The notes under the pieces are model-generated. The model made no database searches, had not been told where the DNA came from, and was given only the letters and a program-made list of their open reading frames with translations. A stretch of 64,000 nt of DNA from Phascolarctos cinereus (taxonomy: Eukaryota > Chordata > Mammalia > Diprotodontia > Phascolarctidae). Shown here one piece after another: positions 47,020-60,970 of this stretch. A program made the position numbers and the translations under genes. Where the stretch lies: positions 5,252,001-5,316,000 of the forward strand of contig NW_018344058.1 of assembly GCF_002099425.1 (NCBI RefSeq), written 5' to 3'. Within the stretch, counting starts at the first letter, position 1, and each line of letters begins with the position of its first letter.

Positions 47020-47545
47020 AGGTTGAAAGTCTTACAGAACAAAGGGTGAAATAACATCCCTCCTTTTAGTTTTTTGGGGAGATTATCGGGGTGTGGCTGC
47101 TGCACATGCTGCATCTTCTTGGAGCTACAGGTGAGAGGTGGGTGATAGGTGGACACCAAATGTGAATGAGTAGCCTTGAAAAGGGCTAAATCAGGTGGAG
47201 GGTGATTAAACCCACTGATAGTTAGGGAGATGTCTACCCCAAGCATGTGATGACTTCCCTTGATGGAATGGGCAGATGAGAACAGTTTGTTCCAATGGCC
47301 ATGAAGATGGCTGGAACAGGTGCTGCAGAGCGCTTTGAGCTTGGTCAGACATAAAAGAGCCAGGGCTATCTGCCGCACCCAGGCTGTCACCAGTTGTCTT
47401 GATTTTTGTCTTGCAACAGGACTCTGAAGGAGAGAGTAAAGCTAATGACTGTGCAACTCTGCCTCATTTAAATCCGTGTCATGTGCAAGTCAAGACATCA
47501 CCCCATGATGTCATTAGTCCTCTTCAAAAACAAAGGATGAACAAT
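47020..47545 (+). repeat. Unclassified marsupial dispersed repeat
   Basis: The end CAAGTCAAGACATCACCCCA, ATGATGTCATTAGTCCTCTT, CAAAAACAAAGGATGAACAA is a pattern I know as recurrent in marsupial DNA. A shorter relative of the end is at 60540-60640. The class is not settled. Confidence 0.5.
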
Positions 47546-48550
47546 TTTTTTTGGGGGGGTAGGGATATGGGTGGGAAGTGTTAAAAGTCAAATGTACTTT
47601 ATCTTTTTTGTTAACTGTCTTTCTTTGTTACAAGAAAGAGTCTGATGATTAGAGATTACTAGGGAATGATTGACATTAAAAACACACACATACACATATA
47701 TAAATATACAAATATGCCTAATGGTATTAGTAAAATAGGGGTAAATTTCTATGAACCTTGAAATTATGATTTTCATACCTGATTTTTTTTTGGGGGAGGA
47801 GGGGATGGTATAGTGGGATCATTTTATATTATGCTTCATATAATAAGGGACCTATTTGTTCTGTAGCCTGATTCAAATACTGATGCTGAGAAGATTTCTG
47901 TCACATTTTTGAAGGGAGGAGAAAAAGGGAATACTTTCTTCATTGTGAAAATCATTCCTCATTAATATAGTCTGTGAGTTCCAGATTTTGGGTGGTGAGA
48001 CCAGTGACATACATAGCTTTGTCAGTGGCTATTCTGGATGTTATTCCAAACTCATTTGCCATTGGAAGAGTCTCTTGGGGTTTTTCAAAAGAGCTATCAC
48101 ATTGATTGTAAATAGAGTGTACCTCCTTCATGGGGTGGTGCCTGTGGAGGCATGATGTTTGTGCTATAGCGGGCAATTTGTTTTTATTTTACCTCTTTCC
48201 AAAGAGGGAAGAGAGAAGGTAAATGTTCCTTCTCTGCCGTTTCTGAGTCTCTCTCCACTCCCTCTCTGTGGCCTCTTCCTCCAAGTCCCCTGCTGTATCT
48301 CTAAGTATTTTAATACATCTCACTGGGGTCATCTCTTAAAAGCACAGTCACCCCAAACTGCCTTTTAAAAGATAGATTCAAAATAGATTGAGGTAGCTGT
48401 ACCACAGAGTCTACTACAAAGCATTCAACAATAGACAGAACTCAGCCCCTTTCTAATTTAGGACTTGAGAGTGAGCTCTGAAAGTTGAATTTCCTTATTT
48501 GAACAGGATTTCAACTTAGCAGCTTCCAAAGATTTGGCCTCTTGCAGTCT
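47546..48550. other. No recognised feature
   Basis: Short CA/TA-rich patch at 47680-47715. Nothing else placed. Confidence 0.35.
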
Positions 48551-48639
<89 letters not shown>

Positions 48640-48910
48640 TTCTCTCTTCCCTCTCTATCTCTTTCTCTTCTTTTTCTCTTCTTTGTCTTCTTGTCTCTCT
48701 CTCTCTCTCCCTTCTTCTCTTTCTTCTCTCCTCTCTCTCTGTCTCTGTGACTATCTCTTTTTGTCTCTCTGTCCCTGTCTCTATCTCTGTTGGGCTTTTT
48801 TGGTCTTTCTTTGTCTCTCTGTTTCTATCTGGCTCTTTCTCTCCCCCTTCCCCCCTCTCATGCTCTCATTTCTGTATAACTCTTTTCTTCCCTCTTCCTC
48901 CCTCCCTCTT
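48551..48910 (+). repeat. (TC)n microsatellite and pyrimidine tract
   Basis: A pure TC core at about 48568-48631 lies in a C/T-rich stretch of about 360 bp. Overlapping Ser-Leu-rich frames are artefacts. Confidence 0.95.
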
Positions 48911-49139
48911 GCTCTTTTCCTCTGCCATCTGCACCCAAAGCTGTTAGTACTAGCAAGTCTGAACTACTCACTTAACCAGGAAAAAATGATGCAGTGATTT
49001 GAAAAACTGAATCTGAAAACCAATCTTTTAAAGAACAATTAATTAAAAGGTCTTATTGGATTTGGCATCCCACTTTTTTTCCCCCAACCTCCTCCCACAC
49101 CAGATACAACTGCTCCTCAGCTCCCACTTGGGACACTGT

Positions 49140-49300
49140 TCGTGGTTCCTCCTCATCTCTGTCTCTCTTTATCTTCAAGGTTCAATTCAGGTGCCACCTC
49201 CTTCATGAAGTCTTACCTAACAACTTACCTATTGTCCCCTTTCTTCTCAAATTACTTGTCATTATTTTGATCTGTCCAAGCATGCGTGTACATATGTACA
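49140..49300 (+). repeat. L2 LINE 3' fragment
   Basis: TTCAATTCAGGTGCCACCTC, CTTCATGAAGTCTTACCTAA: the sense L2 coding end and start of the 3' region. Confidence 0.6.
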
Positions 49301-49328
49301 AACACACACACACACACATATACACACA
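49301..49328 (+). repeat. (AC)n microsatellite
   Basis: Short ACACAC run interrupted by TATAC. Confidence 0.85.
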
Positions 49329-49336
49329 TTATATCT

Positions 49337-49612
49337 TCCCCATAATAATAGCTAGTATTTATGTAGTGCCTACTCTGTGCCAGGCACAGTACCAAGTGCT
49401 TTGCAAATATTATCTCATTAGCTTCTCACAACAATCCTGGAGATAGGTGCTATTATTACCCCCATTTTATACAAGAGGAAACTGAGTCAAATAGAGGTTC
49501 AGTACCTTGTCCAAGGTCACACCACTAGTAAGTGTCTGAAGATAAATTTGAACTCAGGTCTTCCTGATTTCGGGCCCAGAGTATTCTATCCTCTGTGCCA
49601 CCTAGTTGCCAT
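49337..49612 (-). repeat. MIR/THER-type CORE-SINE
   Basis: GTGCCAGGCACAGTACCAAG, TGCTTTGCAAATATTATCTC, GTCCAAGGTCACACCACTAG, TGTGCCACCTAGTTGCC. Confidence 0.92.
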
Positions 49613-49624
49613 AGAATTTAACTT

Positions 49625-49855
49625 AGAGGTCTGTGGATAGATTTCAGGGGGTTATTAAATGTGGATGGGAAAAATTTACGTCTTTGTTTTTACTAACCTT
49701 TAACTGAAGTCTATTATTTTCTTCCATTATAAATAAATTAAAAAACCCAACACATTATTCTGAGAAGGGGTGTTTAGGTCTCATCAGGCTACCAAATGGG
49801 TTCTATGACATGGAAAAAAAAGAACCCTCTTGCAGAAAAGAAGCTTATTGATGGT
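49625..49855 (-). repeat. Old mammal-wide repeat, class uncertain
   Basis: GATAGATTTCAGGGGGTTAT, ATTATTCTGAGAAGGGGTGT, CATCAGGCTACCAAATGGGT; the inverted relative of 28909-29110. Confidence 0.6.
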
Positions 49856-49935
49856 AGGGGCAGCTTTATTTTTGCCTTCATGTCTTCAATATCTATCCCA
49901 GAGGCACTTAAATGTTTGTTGAACTGAATTGCCCG
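49856..49935 (+). repeat. L2 LINE 3' end fragment
   Basis: GGGGCAGCTTTATTTTTGCC then AGGCACTTAAATGTTTGTTG. Confidence 0.5.
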
Positions 49936-50174
49936 ATGATTTGGAATTCAGGGACGAGGCACATTTCATGCCCAGGTCTACCAAATGTGGGTATTAGTAT
50001 CTTCAGGTGATGCTTCTTGTGACTTTCCCCACAGGTAATTGCCTAGGTATGTTAAATTGAGTAAGAGTAAAAAAAACAAAACAAAACTATATTATCCACA
50101 CGTGATTGAAGAAACTTTTCAATACCCATATGAAAGAAAATACCATTTTCTTTTCTCTTCTCTCTCTTCTGCAG

Positions 50175-50441
50175 ATGAGGAACCAAAGTTGAATTCAAAC
50201 CTATATATGTGTGTGTGTGAAGGCATATCCTGTGGGAATCAGGATCACTGTGAGGGGCAGCAGTGTTTTGCCTCATTGAGCATAAATGATGGTATTCAAG
50301 TCTACCAGAAAGGATGCTTCCAAGTGTATGAGCAGGGGAAGATGACCTGTAAGACTCCACCATCCCCTGACCAAGCTGTGGAGTGCTGTCAGGGAAACTG
50401 GTGCAATGGAAATATCACAGCCCAGCTACCAACTTCGAAAG
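50175..50441 (+). CDS. ACVR1: ACVR1 second coding exon (cysteine-rich ligand-binding ectodomain)
   Basis: This exon encodes the three-finger-fold extracellular domain that contacts BMP/activin ligands together with a type II receptor. The acceptor AG is at 50173-50174 and the donor GTAATA starts at 50442. The exon enters and leaves in phase 1 and encodes about residues 23-112. Ten cysteines are present (35, 37, 42, 48, 53, 70, 81, 93, 94, 99), the full type I receptor set, including the CCxxxxC(N) box near the end. One N-glycosylation sequon, Asn102-Ile-Thr, is kept. Segments such as LSINDG and [20 protein letters not shown] match the human protein exactly, as recalled. Compared with human there is one extra Ser in the linker (PTSKG against PTKG). 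A long TG repeat begins 373 bp past the donor. Confidence 0.97.
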
Positions 50442-50813
50442 GTAATACTTCTACCCATGTCTCCCCATACACTTCCCCATCCCTACACTGCCCTCATTTT
50501 GGTTCCTGTGATGGCAAGTTGAGATCAAAGTGAAGGGCTGGGAATGGGGGAGGTGAATCATTCAGCATCTGAAGGAAGGTAGAAGTTAGGGGAAAATGAA
50601 GCAGTGTAAAAATACTTGAAAACAGTTAGGATGTGTCTGATTCTCTCATACTCAAGAGATTTGCCTTAGGGATTATTTTCTGTTGAGGTGGGATTATTCT
50701 ACCAAGTACTGCCAACTTTCTTTATTCCCCCCCCCCTTTTTTTTTGGCAAGGAGAAACAGCGGCTGCCACAGACAATTCCCCCTAAAAACTTCTCCAGGA
50801 ATCAGGTGTATAA

Positions 50814-51286
<473 letters not shown>

Positions 51287-51825
51287 CAATCCAATGAACT
51301 ATTATTAAGGGCTTGCTATGTTCAAAGTTCTGTTTTGAGAATACAAAGACAACATGAAAAACAAATCTTTGCCTTTTTAAGGATTAAGCTTACATTTTAC
51401 TGAGGCAAATGTACCATATGCACAGACAAGAATATACATGGTAATTTGAAAAGGGAGCAAGCATTAAAAACCAGGGGAAGGGATCAAAAAAGGCTTCCCC
51501 TAACAGTTGGTACATAGCTTTAGCTTGAAAACTTGAAGGAAGCTAGGAATTCCAAGAAGCAGGGGCAAGGAGAAGACTACCTGCTGTACAATGGCGTAGT
51601 GGTGGGAGATGGGTGTTTAAGAGAAAAGCATGTTGGAAAGTTTAGTTAGAATGTTGAAGGTGTGAAAGAGAGTGAAGTGAAATAAGTCTGGAATGGCACA
51701 GTAGATTAGAACTAGAATGTGCAGGGCTTTAGATGCTTAGCTGAGGAGTTCCTTTTTTTACACTAAAGGAAATAGAGAGCTAGTGAAGATTCTTGAGCAG
51801 GACAATAACATGGTCACTTAATCCT
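51287..51825 (-). repeat. L2 LINE, long 3' segment
   Basis: ACTATTATTAAGGGCTTGCT, GGCTTCCCCTAACAGTTGGT, AATGTGCAGGGCTTTAGATG, CAGGACAATAACATGGTCAC in inverted L2 order. Confidence 0.75.
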
Positions 51826-52159
51826 AAATCTTTAATCCCAAATTCACTTAATCCCAGGTCTTTAAATTTTTGCTAGAAATCTCATTAATTCTTGGTTTTT
51901 ATTGGACATATGATTTTACTGATAGGGAGCTCTCATAAGTCAGCAGCATTAGCGAGTTGCCTAGGTCAATGATAGTTTAACTGATCTGCTCACAGTCACA
52001 GGTCCAAACAAATTCTAGGTCTTCTTGACATTGGTAAATTTTGTAAGAGAGCATGATATGGAATGTTAGAAGCAGGAGTAATGTCACTAGAAGAAGTGAC
52101 AAAGTAGAAAGAGAACTGTACTGTGTATGGTACATTGTAATAATGGTGTTCATGTAAAT
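51826..52159. other. No recognised feature
   Basis: A short tandem of CACTTAATCC-type words at 51814-51860. Nothing else placed. Confidence 0.35.
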
Positions 52160-52887
52160 CAGTGGTGTCAAACTCTCCCAGAGATGGTGGTCACTAAATC
52201 ATGAGTAAGGATCCTTGTGGGCTACATATTGACTTAGAAAACTATCTGTCTATCAATCCACCCAGCTGCCTATTTATTTAGATATGAATATACGCATACA
52301 TATGGGAAAAGCATGCCACCCACAGGGAAGAAAAGGGTTAGTAGTGAACTGAACTATCAAGGACATGGGAAAATTCCTGCCTTGAAGAAATACCCTTTCT
52401 GTGTCTAGAGATAGACATCTATGTATCTGCATATCTATATCTAGAGATAGATATGTGTGTATATCTACACACATACACACAGACACACGTCTTTTGTTGT
52501 TGTTTTGTCATTTGTCATATCCAAAATTAAATTAATATGTGACCCCTTTTTGGGGTTTTCTTGGCAAAGATACTGAAATGGTTTGCCATTTCCTTCTCCA
52601 GCTCATTTCACAGATGAGGAAACTGAGGCAAACAGGATTAAGTGACTTACTCAGGATCCTATAGCTAGTAAATAAATGGTGCGAGGTGGATTTGAACTCA
52701 TGAAGATGAGTCTTCCTGATTCTAGGCCTGGCACTCTATCCACTGGGCCAACTAGGTGCCCCACATATATATTGAGATATAGATATATCAACACATTAAA
52801 ATCAGATAGGAACTACATTTTAATCTGGTTTGTATTACACTTTGGAGGGTTGGGGTATTATGGGCTGAGTGTGTTTGATGACCCTTA
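52160..52887 (+). mobile_element. hAT-like non-autonomous DNA element, interrupted
   Basis: Left end CAGTGGTGTCAAACTC then GGATCCTTGTGGGCTACATA and TTGACTTAGAAAAC; right end ACATTTTAATCTGGTTTGTA then GGGCTGAGTGTGTTTGATGA. The outer ends are weak inverted repeats. The order matches a known mammalian element with GTGTCAAAC ends. A MAR1 SINE and other sequence sit inside. Confidence 0.55.
52490..52762 (-). repeat. MAR1-type CORE-SINE inside the hAT-like element
   Basis: GGGGTTTTCTTGGCAAAGAT, AATGGTTTGCCATTTCCTTC, GATGAGTCTTCCTGATTCTA, GGCCAACTAGGTGCCCC. Confidence 0.92.
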
Positions 52888-52967
52888 GTCATCAAAAAAA
52901 GTTGAACTTCATTAATCAGTTGCTGTTCAGATAGATTTCCACCATAAGTAGTTAAAAGAAAAAAAAT

Positions 52968-53020
52968 GGCATATATATATATGTATGTACATATGTATAC
53001 ATACATACATATACATGTGT
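52968..53020 (+). repeat. TA/CATA-rich low-complexity tract
   Basis: ATATATATATGTATGTACAT followed by ATACATACATACATATACAT. Confidence 0.85.
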
Positions 53021-53159
53021 TTTGGTTATATGCAAAATAAGCCTAAGCTGAATAAATAAGTTCTTAGTATATATTGAATTGTGTGAGGAAATGTCTTCCT
53101 AATGCAAATAGCTTAGCAAATTCTTCATGCATGAGAAGTGCCCATGCAGAATATAAAGA

Positions 53160-53390
53160 TGTGGTAATAATGCTGTACCCTTTTTATAGCATTTTACCTT
53201 TTATGAAGGACTGCCACATGTATTAGCTAGTTTGATCCTCAGGACAGTCTTGTGAATTAGGCAGAGTATAGAAAAAGGTGAAACTTTCACTAAGAGTTTA
53301 AGAAACTGCTAAATGAAGTAGAGCTGGTCAAGTGGCTTGAGCCAGCTCTTCTGATTTAGTCCTGTGAATGCTCTTCTTGCTACATCATGT
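53160..53390 (-). repeat. Degenerate MIR SINE
   Basis: TAGCATTTTACCTTTTATGA, GTTTGATCCTCAGGACAGTC, GTCAAGTGGCTTGAGCCAGC. Confidence 0.5.
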
Positions 53391-53479
53391 TCCTTCTCAG
53401 CAGAAAAGACATGTTTGTGGAGTTTCTAGTCATAGAGACAAAATTAGATTCACACAAAACTACTAGAGAAAGGTATGAT

Positions 53480-55860
53480 CCAATATGTCATTGTTCTTTT
53501 ATTCCCTTCATTTTTTTTCCTTCTCTTTTCTATCTGCTCTAGAATCTTTTATTCTTTGGTTCATCACCCTTATACTTATTTCATTCTTCTTTAGTCTCTG
53601 TAGTCCTTACAGAATTATGGGATCTAATATGGGTTCCTTCTTGTAAAAAGTTTCTGTGTTCTGATTTTTAGACTTTGCCCCTGGCTTCCTTTTTTTTGTT
53701 GTGCCATACTCTTATAAATATCAGTTCCCACAGGTGATAGAAAGAGTATCGCTTCATGGTAGGAATTTTCCTATGTTGCTGATAATTCAGTTCATTACTA
53801 ACCTTTGTCCTCCTCATGGGCATGTTTTTCTCATTTGCCATGAAATCTCTTCCTTATATTCTTGCCCTACCACTCCTTGGACTCTCAGATGCTCCCAGGA
53901 TTTCCAATTCTCTTTCTCCTAGGGCAAGACTGGGGCAAGATGTGTGGTCTAAAACATCAAATCCTTGTAGATCACACCCATTTGCAAAGTCCCCATCTCT
54001 CTTCATAGAAATTCTGTCATGGAAGCATTCATCAGTGGTATTCTTTACCACCTCTAAATAAGATTTCTTCCTTTCTTTCCCTCTCTTTGCCTCCTTGCCC
54101 ATTGTCCAGGAGGCTCTCTTCCTTAGAGACTACAAGAGTTATTTTCCTTTCATTGTTAACTTTGACTTCATTTGGGAATATCACATATTCCCCTCTATCT
54201 TCCTCATCACATCCAACTTTTTTCCCCCCTTCCCTCCCATTCTGCCATTTGGTCCTTCAAGATGATTACCAATTCACACGATGGCTGCATGTTATGAGTC
54301 TTAGTCCATGATGTTTCAGTCCTATTTCTCCACTGTTACTTGTGTTTGCCTTTTGCTTTCACTCATGTGTACTTTTAGAAAGAAATCTCTTAATGGGCCT
54401 TCTGTTGTTACTTTGTTCTTTCTTAGTTGCTGTGTTTGTTTACCTTGCTTATATTTTTGTTGTTTGAAGTATTTGAAAAGCAAATGGTTTACTTAGGTCT
54501 AGTTTTCTTTCTAGCAATGTTTTGAATGCCTCTTTTTAGTGGGTGTTCTTTTACCCTCCCACCTCAGTCTCCCCATTAAGTGTTGGCCTTAGGTTTGCAG
54601 GATAGCTCACTTTGGGTCGAATCTTGAGCTCCTTTGTATTTCAAAATACATAACTCCATTCCCTCCTGCAGTTTCTGGTCACAGCAGAAAAATATGGGGT
54701 ATTTGAATTTCCTTTCCTTTACATTTGTAGATCTTTCCCTTGCTTTCTTACAGAATTTGTTGTTGGTCATTGGAATTGTTAAATTTAACCAATATGTATT
54801 TTGGATACTGCAGCATAGGTTTTTTGATTTTTGTGTTTTTTTTCTTCCTGGAGACAATCTATAGATTCTTTTGATTCGTGCATTTTCTTTGTTCAGAAGT
54901 TCTGAACAAAGTTTTCTTGCATTATGATATTCAAATTTTTTTTTACTTTTGTTTTTCTGCAAACCTATAATCCTGAAGTTGTCTCTACATAGCCTGCTTT
55001 AAGATCAGTGTTTTGCATGGAGATTGTTTTCTTTTCACATTATTACTTTTTGTTTCTCTTCTAGATTGTCCTTCACGTCTGTGTATTTGCATTCCAATAA
55101 GTTATTTTCTCTTTTGTATATTAAATCTTAAAAGACTGCTGTTGTGAATTCAGGTTTTTCCATTCTGCTAATTATTTTGGCTTTGTAATCCATATATTTT
55201 GCTTTCGCAGTTCTATTTCTCTTAACTATTCAGGAACTTCCTGCAGTAGTTCTATGCCCTCTTGACAATCCACAGAGCTTTCTGCCTTATGAAACGTTAA
55301 TTGACTTTCCTTTGTCTTGAAATATTTATTCATAGGCATCTGGACTCTTTTAGCTGATTTAGAGGCCACATTCACTTCTTAACCTTAGCCAGTGTCTTCA
55401 ACAGAATTTTCTTATTCCTGAAATTTCTGGTAATTTCACTCTTTTTTTGCTTATATCCCCATATAGCTCACTCTCCAATTCTTACACTTTGATGGGGGTT
55501 TCCTTGGAGGCTGTACCTCAAAGCCTTCTCAGACTCCTCCTACATTTCACTAACCTCTGTCTTTGTCCCAAGTGACTTCTAGAAGGGAAGAAACTGGCCC
55601 CAGCTGGATGCTTGGCTCTTTACTTCAGGCTTAGTGGAGTGCCATACAGCCATCCATTAGTGTCCTATGCTAGTTCCCATTCCTTTCTAACAGCACCAAG
55701 CCTATGGCCATGCTGCTGTCTTAGCCAGGACAAATTTCTTTGCTTTTTGTTATTCTGCCTCATTGGGAGGATGGAGGAGTAGTTGCGTTCCATTGCAAGC
55801 TCATAGATAGTTTATGCAACTCCACCCTCATGGGAAATGAGAGATAGGGGGGGAGAGTGG
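53480..55860 (-). repeat. L1 LINE 5' part with decayed ORF1
   Basis: Over 2 kb of pyrimidine-rich + strand reads on the minus strand like L1 ORF1: translation of 54962-54576 includes ENARIKRIYRLSPGRKK and later KKARERSTNVKERK, which I align with the L1 ORF1 motif ...IERIHRTP...AARKK. The 5' end would be at the right. Assignment is moderate; exact borders are unknown. Confidence 0.5.
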
Positions 55861-55903
55861 TGTTATATAAATGACTTAAAGGTTAAGGATTAGCCTTCTC
55901 TAC

Positions 55904-56160
55904 TGGGGTGGCTAGGTAGCACAGTAGGCAGAGTTCCAGACCTGGAGTCAGAGTCAGGAAGACCCAAATTCCAATCTGGCCTCACATACTAGCTGTGTGA
56001 CCCTGGGCAAGTCATTTAACCCTGTTTACCTCAGTTTCCCGGTCTGTAAAATGAACTGGAGAATCGAATGGCAAACGACTCCAGGATCTTTCCCAAGAAA
56101 ACCCCAAAAGGGGTCATGAAGCATCAGACATGTCTGAAAAATAACTAACCAACAACAATA
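55904..56160 (+). repeat. MAR1-type CORE-SINE
   Basis: GGGGTGGCTAGGTAGCACAG, TGTGTGACCCTGGGCAAGTC, GAGAATCGAATGGCAAACGA, AACCCCAAAAGGGGTCATGA and a CAACAACAATAA tail. Confidence 0.92.
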
Positions 56161-57253
56161 AACCTGTTAGTTTGCTAGATTTTTGCCTTATTAAGGTTCT
56201 TAATGTCCTAAACCATTAAGAGAGTGGAAATTGCCTTATCTCTTATGTATAATTCCTATATTGGTGATGTTTAAAAGATCATAAGAATCAGAGAAAATTT
56301 CTAGTCCTCTATCTTGCTGGTGATGTGACCTGAAAGTCTGCTCCAGTATTTTATCAAGTGAAAGAACACTGAAGCACTAATTTTTATAGGGTTGCAAATA
56401 AGTGAAAGAAGATAAAGAATTTCAGAGGTGGAAAAGACCTTTGAGATCATGTAGCTCAAATAGATTTCGTTGTGGGTTGAATAGTTAGGTGATAAACTGC
56501 ATGAAGAAATTTGGCTCAAGAGTGATTTGGTAACGTAGAAAGGGTATAATGAAGGACAAGGAAAGAATGAAGACAAGGAAGAGTAATATACAGTACTCAT
56601 GGTGAAGGCACAAGGTAAAGGTCCAGAACAGAGCAGATAATTCTGGAAGCAAAGTGATAGGAGTTGAGGATGAATTGTGTAAGGCTGAACTTGATTCAAT
56701 AGACAAGTGTGAAGCTTTTGTAGGCTCTCAGCAGAGAAAGAAATAGTCTCAAAGATATGTTGTCTGAGGAAGATTTTGGTGGCAATGTGTATCTGTGATA
56801 TATTTGAAGTTAGAGAGAAACTTCCACAGTGAAGTGGAAGGTGGGGAAGAAAACCTGCCACAGATTTAATTTATTTGCTTCAGATAACCACCTTTGTCAT
56901 AGTAATATTGAAGATTGGTGTTTTGCAAGGCTCAGAAGGCGAAGAGCTCTGCAGGTCAAATTCTCTTCTTAATAACAATTGTTTTTGTTTTGTCAAGTTT
57001 AAAAAATGCTTACTTGTTTATTATCTAGTTTGGAGTAGATTTTCCCCCCCTTTCAAACCAGAATTTTATTCTTATTGGTTGGGTTGTTGAATGTTAGAAT
57101 TTGGAATGGCTTTTCCCCTTTGTAATGTTTTATGATGAAAGAAGGATATGCCTTGTGTTTTTTTTTAAAATAAAGCTTATTGTTAAGAAATATCCTTTAT
57201 AAACCAAGCAAATAGTGATCCTTTTGGCTAATTAATTACCTTTTTCTCTCTAG
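56161..57253. other. No gene; a weak CR1/L3-like patch
   Basis: 56410-56465 reads TTCAGAGGTGGAAAAGACCT, CR1/L3 3'-like. The long minus-strand frame 56861-56301 (186 codons) has no recognisable domain. Confidence 0.4.
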
Positions 57254-57468
57254 GGAAATCCTTCCCAGGAGGATATTCACGATTCAGCCTGGATTATATG
57301 GCCATCTTTATAGGCCTTTCTATAGCAGCATGCCTTTTTGTTATTCTACTGGTTGTGGGCATTCGGAAGTTTAAAAAACGCAATCAGGAGCGGCTTAACC
57401 CTAGAGAAGTGGAATATGGCACCATTGATGGACTCATCACTACAAATGTTGGCGATAGCACCTTAGCT
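57254..57468 (+). CDS. ACVR1: ACVR1 third coding exon (transmembrane and juxtamembrane)
   Basis: This exon links the ectodomain to the cytoplasmic GS domain. The acceptor AG is at 57252-57253; the donor GTGAGT starts at 57469 in phase 0. It encodes the end of the stalk (KSFPGG), a hydrophobic membrane helix at about residues 126-148, a basic stop-transfer run ([10 protein letters not shown]) and the juxtamembrane [20 protein letters not shown]. The juxtamembrane part is almost identical to human. The stalk and helix differ strongly: the helix reads [20 protein letters not shown], where I recall [20 protein letters not shown] in human, and the segment is one residue longer. Together with the extra Ser in the previous exon, this shifts numbering by +2 against human. 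A pure TA repeat lies about 140 bp downstream of the donor. Confidence 0.95.
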
Positions 57469-57606
57469 GTGAGTTTCTAATGGGGCTGGAAATTAAAAAA
57501 CAAAACAAAACAAACCACAAGGGCTGGCTGAAACAGAAGGGAAAAAAAAGGTGCATTGTATTCTTTTCCTTGAAACCAAGTACTGGCTAGTAACTGTGCT
57601 TGGTAA

Positions 57607-57610
<4 letters not shown>

Positions 57611-57640
<30 letters not shown>
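57611..57640 (+). repeat. (TA)n microsatellite
   Basis: Fifteen uninterrupted TA units about 140 bp past the transmembrane exon donor. Confidence 0.97.
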
Positions 57641-60435
<2,795 letters not shown>

Positions 60436-60539
60436 TAACAGTTTTATTTTTTTTCCCTTTTCTTCCTTGCCTTCTTCTGAGAATAGATAATGGAATGAGA
60501 GGTGGGAAATTTGGTTCTCATCTTTGCCCATTAAAATTA

Positions 60540-60640
60540 TGTTAGGAGGCAAGTCTTGACCACTTAGCATAGCATGGACTTTGGTCCTCTTTGAGAATGG
60601 AGGACAACATTCAGCATGGACTTGTCTGAAGTCCAAAAAT
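60540..60640 (+). repeat. Fragment of the unclassified marsupial repeat
   Basis: GGCAAGTCTTGACCACTTAG then GGTCCTCTTTGAGAATGGAG, GACAACAT; resembles the 3' end of the 47.0-47.5 kb element. Confidence 0.45.
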
Positions 60641-60789
60641 CTTTGTCTAATTTCCTGTAAAACTGAATTGCCATTTTGGATTTTGGGGTTCATGCGTTCC
60701 CTAGTTGTAATTTTAACCATTCATGACAGTAGGTATTCATGTACCTTTGATTAAAGAAGATTCAGATTTTAAAATGTCCCTTAGATTCT

Positions 60790-60970
60790 TTACTAGTTAT
60801 GACTATCTGAACAAGTCATCTAACTTTTGCAGCTTCATTTTACCTGTCTGTAAAATGGGCATAGTAATGTTTTTGGTAAACATTTAATAAATGCTGGTTA
60901 TTTTACATGTGGTGTATGTAAAAATACTTGTTAAGTATTATGGTGCTAGATAAATGCTATCTTATTACTT
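60790..60970 (+). repeat. MIR SINE
   Basis: GAACAAGTCATCTAACTTTT, CTGTCTGTAAAATGGGCATA, AACATTTAATAAATGCTGGT, GATAAATGCTATCTTATTA. Confidence 0.75.

Noticed and set aside
47013-47390. 125-codon minus-strand frame
   Set aside because: It lies wholly within the unclassified dispersed repeat.
48534-48997. 137- and 151-codon Ser-Leu-rich frames
   Set aside because: Translation of the TC microsatellite and pyrimidine tract.
50039-50533. 164-codon frame around the ectodomain exon
   Set aside because: The ends are intron read-through beyond clear splice sites at 50175 and 50441.
56301-56861. 186-codon minus-strand frame, the longest in the window
   Set aside because: Composition is low-grade Ser/Leu/Phe-rich with no domain, and it lies in intronic, partly repeat-like purine-rich sequence.
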